DNA from: Rhodocyclaceae bacterium
Lineage (GTDB): Bacteria > Pseudomonadota > Gammaproteobacteria > Burkholderiales > Rhodocyclaceae
Direction: 5' to 3'
DNA length: 8,280 nt
NCBI GenBank assembly: GCA_020849155.1
Contig: JADLGU010000310.1
Coordinates: 1-8,280 of the forward strand
The notes below the pieces were generated by a model. That model searched no databases, was not told the origin of the DNA, and worked only from the letters and a program-made list of their open reading frames with translations. This document shows positions 6,160 through 8,280 of the stretch, one piece after another. Both the position numbers and the translations under genes were made by a program. How positions within the stretch are numbered: the first letter of the stretch is position 1; each line of letters opens with the position of its first letter.

Positions 6160-6264
6160 ATGAGCGGGGCGGATACGCCGGAAGGCGCCTGCCGGAATTC
6201 CATCGCCGGTTACGCCATGGACATCCGCTTGATCGCCGCAGCTGGCAACGGAGACAGGAAATGA
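6160..6264 (+). CDS. possible 34-aa leader ORF before the next gene
   Basis: ATG at 6160 opens a 34-codon frame whose TGA overlaps the next gene's ATG (ATGA at 6261), the same coupling seen elsewhere here. No SD is visible before it, and an 18-bp dyad lies inside it. It could be a real small protein, a leader peptide or chance. The amino-acid content (Gly/Ala-rich, ending AAAGNGDRK) gives no clue. Confidence 0.25.
   Translation: MSGADTPEGACRNSIAGYAMDIRLIAAAGNGDRK
6178..6195. promoter_or_regulatory. 18-bp near-perfect inverted repeat, candidate operator
   Basis: CCGGAAGGCGCCTGCCGG reads almost the same on both strands, with one mismatched pair (6182 A against 6191 G). There is no loop, so it looks more like a protein-binding dyad than a terminator hairpin. 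It lies in the only break of more than 100 bases between supported genes, ahead of the 6261-7682 gene group. A regulator and a promoter for this site were not found. Confidence 0.35.
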
Positions 6265-6509
6265 ACATCCAGCACGGAGAAAAGCTGTTCGAGTTTCGCA
6301 GCAAGCAGGAGTGGGTCAATAAGGCGCAGCGCATCTGGCGGTTCCACGAAGTGAGGGCGGAGCACACGATCTGCGTCGATCAACTCGGGCGCATCTGCAA
6401 CATCGGCGCGCATTTCATCGCGGCAGAGCGGGACAACGCCTATCCAATCGAGGTGTTCCGGCTGCGGCAGGACATGACTCCGGCCACGTGTGGGGTGCGC
6501 CATGTTTGA
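6261..6509 (+). CDS. hypothetical 82-aa protein
   Basis: This is a small soluble protein. GGAG (6250-6253) seven bases before ATG 6261 is a good SD. It reads as a helix (FRSKQEWVNKAQRIWRFHEV) followed by TICVDQLGRICNIGAHFIAA and a final beta-like stretch (YPIEVFRLR). The 'VNKA..W.....V......CVD..GR.C.IG..F..A....YPV.V' layout feels familiar from uncharacterised plasmid and phage proteins, but I have no function for it. It overlaps the next gene by eight bases (ATGTTTGA). Confidence 0.72.
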   Translation: MNIQHGEKLFEFRSKQEWVNKAQRIWRFHEVRAEHTICVDQLGRICNIGAHFIAAERDNAYPIEVFRLRQDMTPATCGVRHV

Positions 6510-6807
6510 ACCCGAAAACCTGCCGCCGCCCGACGAAAACGGCCTCTTTCTCCACCCGGACATTCCGGACACGGAGGAAGGGGAGAGCCTGAGAGCGCGC
6601 TGCGCCGCGCTGGGCTTCGATTGTTCCTTCGTCAGCCTGGACGACGACGCCCCCAGAGCGTTGGTGGACGCCTATTTCGAAGAGGGGCTGCCGGATGTTC
6701 CGGCGCGCTGGAACCCGACGCCACCGGCGGGGGAGGGGTGGCTGCTGGTGGCCAAGTTCGATCACGAGAATGGCCCATACGCCATGTTTGTGAGGAGGCG
6801 GCAATGA
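6502..6807 (+). CDS. hypothetical 101-aa acidic protein
   Basis: The ATG at 6502 is preferred over an in-frame GTG at 6490 because it makes the eight-base overlap with the preceding stop; neither start has a strong SD. The protein is acidic and Pro-rich at the start (PENLPPPDENGLFLHPDIPD). It continues with DDDAPRALVDAYFEEG, and then PTPPAGEGWLLVAKFDHENG and a final FVRRR. The 'WxPTPPAGxGWxLVAxxDxExGP' stretch looks like a conserved folded core. No catalytic or binding motif was recognised. The gene is coupled by ATGA to the next one. Confidence 0.75.
   Translation: MFEPENLPPPDENGLFLHPDIPDTEEGESLRARCAALGFDCSFVSLDDDAPRALVDAYFEEGLPDVPARWNPTPPAGEGWLLVAKFDHENGPYAMFVRRRQ
6793..6798 (+). promoter_or_regulatory. 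strong SD before the 56-aa zinc-ribbon gene
   Basis: AGGAGG lies five bases before ATG 6804, inside the end of the preceding gene. It supports a real start for the 56-aa ORF. Confidence 0.6.
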
Positions 6808-6974
6808 ACGGCGAGGTCATCGTGCACGCGATGGTGCAGTACGTCGCCTGCCCGGCCTGCCAGGCGGAGATCAAGGGCTTCGTCATGGATCCGCGCGGCG
6901 CCCAGGGCATCGAGTGCGATCACTGCCGCGAGAAATTCGACATCCCGGCCGACGCCCGGGTGGTGATGGACTGA
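6804..6974 (+). CDS. 56-aa zinc-ribbon protein
   Basis: The start at 6804 is set by the ATGA overlap and by the SD AGGAGG at 6793-6798. The protein is little more than a zinc ribbon: C16-x2-C19 (CPACQ), then 18 residues, then C38-x2-C41 (CDHC), with short flanks. Ribbons of this size usually bind nucleic acid or a partner protein. Nothing in the sequence shows which one. It lies just before another gene with a cysteine cluster. Confidence 0.7.
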   Translation: MNGEVIVHAMVQYVACPACQAEIKGFVMDPRGAQGIECDHCREKFDIPADARVVMD

Positions 6975-6987
6975 GAGAGGAAGGTAC

Positions 6988-7488
6988 ATGCCCAGCGAAA
7001 GACTGATTGCCCTGCTGCGCTACGCCAAGGCGGAGGATCCCGACATGACCTGGCGCGCCGTCGCCGCTGCGCTGGGCGATATCTACCATCCGAAGATGAG
7101 CCTCGCCGACGCGGTGCATCACCTGGCGGCCGCCCACCAGGAACTGCTCGCCGAGCCGCGCTTCGCCGTCCAGAGCGGATCCAACGCGCTGGACAGCCTG
7201 CTGCTCGCCCCGATCAAAGGGTACTGCTCGATTGAACTGTTCGGCCCGAAATCGACCGACCAGACCTACAGCGTCGAGTCCATCTACAACAGCTTTGCGG
7301 CGCACATCCTGGGCGAGCTTCGATGGGCCAAGGTCGGCTGGTGCGCCGAACTCATTGCCGCGCCTGAAAAGCCGCCGGCGCCGGCCGCCCCGCCCCGCCC
7401 GCTGTGCCGCGACTGCGCCGACGAGGTGGTGCGCCAGCAAACGCCAAAGCCGGTCTGCCCGAACAGCGGCCAACCCTGCGGATTCTGA
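6988..7488 (+). CDS. hypothetical 166-aa protein with C-terminal cysteine cluster
   Basis: A purine-rich SD (AGAGGAAGG, ending three bases before the ATG) and a 13-base gap from the previous stop mark the start at 6988. Residues 1-60 look helical (SERLIALLRYAKAEDPDM, then a long helix LADAVHHLAAAHQELLAE). The middle has a beta-like stretch (IKGYCSIELFGPKSTDQTYS). A Pro/Ala linker (APEKPPAPAAPPRP, 125-138) leads to C140-x2-C143-x13-C157-x6-C164 at the very end. Four cysteines in this spacing could bind zinc, but this is inferred. I do not recognise the family. Confidence 0.8.
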   Translation: MPSERLIALLRYAKAEDPDMTWRAVAAALGDIYHPKMSLADAVHHLAAAHQELLAEPRFAVQSGSNALDSLLLAPIKGYCSIELFGPKSTDQTYSVESIYNSFAAHILGELRWAKVGWCAELIAAPEKPPAPAAPPRPLCRDCADEVVRQQTPKPVCPNSGQPCGF

Positions 7489-7493
7489 GTGCC

Positions 7494-7682
7494 ATGGAAA
7501 GCATTCTCAAAGGACTCTGGCTGCGCGATCGTAAGACCGAAGCCCTCTACCGGGTCACCTGGACTGGCGAGGGGATGATCCATTACCGCGGCGAGAGCGG
7601 CAGCGGCCGCATCGTCGCCGAGGCCATCCATCGCGAATTCGAAATCCTTCCCGGCAAGCCTCAGGAGGCGCCATGCAATTAA
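7494..7682 (+). CDS. hypothetical 62-aa protein
   Basis: ATG 7494 follows the previous stop by five bases. No strong SD is visible, so the start is uncertain; an in-frame ATG at 7404 would lie inside the preceding gene and is unlikely. The protein has a beta-rich look (LYRVTWTGEGMIHYRGE) and a helix (RIVAEAIHREFEIL). The end overlaps the integrase start by 10 bases and carries its SD. The function is unknown. It may be a small regulator or accessory factor for the integrase, but only the position suggests this. Confidence 0.6.
   Translation: MESILKGLWLRDRKTEALYRVTWTGEGMIHYRGESGSGRIVAEAIHREFEILPGKPQEAPCN
7663..7668 (+). promoter_or_regulatory. SD of the integrase gene
   Basis: AGGAGG four bases before ATG 7673 sits within the 62-aa gene and fixes the integrase start. 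Confidence 0.65.
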
Positions 7683-8280
7683 CCGTCTTGCCTTTCCAAC
7701 CCCAACCCTTACCCTCCGCCCGCGACGTCTTCGACTCTCTCGAAGTCTGGCTGAGCTCGCCTGACCTCGCCTTTGCTTCCTGGGTGAACCGGCAGAACCT
7801 CAAGGCCAGCACCAAGACCGTCTACATCGCGATGTTCCGCAAGTGGGTCGGCTGGCTGAAGATCCATGGTGTGCGCCTCGAGCACGTCGACCAGGGCCAC
7901 CTACGCGTCTTTCTTGACGGCGAGAACCTCGACAAGCACCACCGCCACCGCTATATCCGCCTGATCGAGCGCGCCTTCAACCATCTCGCCGCGATCGGCT
8001 ATCAGGGCGTCAACCCAGGCAGCCGCGCCGCCAAGAGCGGGGTGGGCGAGGGACACAACGACCCGACGCGCTTTCTCACGCGGCGCGAGCGCGACGCGCT
8101 GATCGCACTGGTTCAGGAAAGAATAGAAAAGCACAAGCAGGAAGAGAATCCGTCCTGGACGGAAGTGCGCGACACGGCGCTCGTCGCGGCGATGCTCGGG
8201 GGGGGGCTGCGCGTATCCCAGGCGCAGGCTGTGACGGTTAATTGCATAGCTATGCCGGAGGGCTGGATGGCGCTGCGTGG
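7673..8280 (+). CDS. tyrosine recombinase / phage-type integrase, 3' end cut by window
   Basis: The reading frame stays open to the window edge (202 complete codons, no stop). Residues about 30-130 form the SAM-like core-binding domain: FASWVNRQNLKASTKTVYIA, FRKWVGWLK, then RYIRLIERAFNHLAAIG and NPGSRAAKSG. A hinge with LTRRERDALIALVQ follows, and then the catalytic domain opens with EVRDTALVAAMLGGGLRVSQ, where Arg180 should be the first catalytic Arg (the usual G-[T/S]-G-L-R-[I/V]-[S/T]-E box). Gln183 replaces the common Glu of that box. The remaining catalytic residues (Lys, HxxR, His/Trp, Tyr) are outside the window. Such enzymes cut and rejoin DNA at att sites. It starts within the upstream gene, so it is translationally coupled to it. 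Confidence 0.9.
   Translation, partial: MQLTVLPFQPQPLPSARDVFDSLEVWLSSPDLAFASWVNRQNLKASTKTVYIAMFRKWVGWLKIHGVRLEHVDQGHLRVFLDGENLDKHHRHRYIRLIERAFNHLAAIGYQGVNPGSRAAKSGVGEGHNDPTRFLTRRERDALIALVQERIEKHKQEENPSWTEVRDTALVAAMLGGGLRVSQAQAVTVNCIAMPEGWMALR
8198..8206 (+). repeat. G9 homopolymer in the integrase catalytic core
   Basis: Nine consecutive G encode the three glycines just before Leu179-Arg180. The reading frame stays coherent on both sides. Such runs are prone to polymerase slippage and to sequencing error. Confidence 0.8.

Noticed and set aside
6883..7473. 196-aa open frame on the minus strand
   Set aside because: It is an Arg/Gly/Ala-rich shadow of the 166-aa gene, which has its own SD and start.
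1..8280. CRISPR array, tRNA, rRNA or insertion sequence
   Set aside because: No spaced direct repeats, cloverleaf, conserved rRNA stretch, transposase frame or terminal inverted repeats were seen.

Overview
The window is high-GC DNA (by eye well over 60%) in which every supported gene lies on the + strand and almost no base is noncoding. GC-rich third codon positions, good Shine-Dalgarno (SD) sites, a TraR/DksA zinc-finger protein, a DUF559/Vsr-type endonuclease and a tyrosine recombinase suggest an accessory element of a Pseudomonadota bacterium. A betaproteobacterium is my guess. The element is probably an integrative conjugative element (ICE), a genomic island or a large plasmid. No housekeeping gene, tRNA, rRNA, CRISPR array or IS was seen.

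Layout: (1) 15-782 encodes a charged helical protein of 255 aa that may belong to the AcaB/DUF1845 family of conjugative elements. An ATGA overlap suggests it follows another gene. (2) 811-2691 encodes a complete compact UvrD/Rep-type SF1A helicase. (3) 2684-3878 holds three unrecognised small genes, the last ending in a DnaJ-like cysteine cluster. (4) 3868-4371 encodes a small exported protein with four cysteines. (5) 4381-5051 encodes a TraR-like protein and a PD-(D/E)XK endonuclease sharing a GTGA junction. (6) 5042-6152 encodes an unknown 89-aa protein and two membrane proteins, the second with an N-terminal B-box-like zinc module. (7) 6153-6260 is the longest stretch without a clear gene (108 bp). 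It carries an 18-bp near-palindrome and a possible 34-codon ORF. (8) 6261-7682 holds five small genes, two with cysteine clusters. (9) 7673 to the window end is the N-terminal part of a tyrosine integrase, cut off by the window edge just after its first catalytic arginine.

Neighbouring genes mostly overlap by 4-11 bases (ATGA, GTGA or slightly longer), so the block looks like one or two long polycistronic units with translational coupling running into the integrase. The helicase, nuclease and integrase point to DNA processing or recombination, and the TraR-like protein points to transcriptional control through RNA polymerase. The small proteins have no function I can assign; several look like zinc binders. 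No dedicated defence or anti-defence system can be proven from the sequence. The most distinctive features are the repeated small zinc-module genes, the integrase coupled to the operon end, and a G9 tract at its catalytic core.
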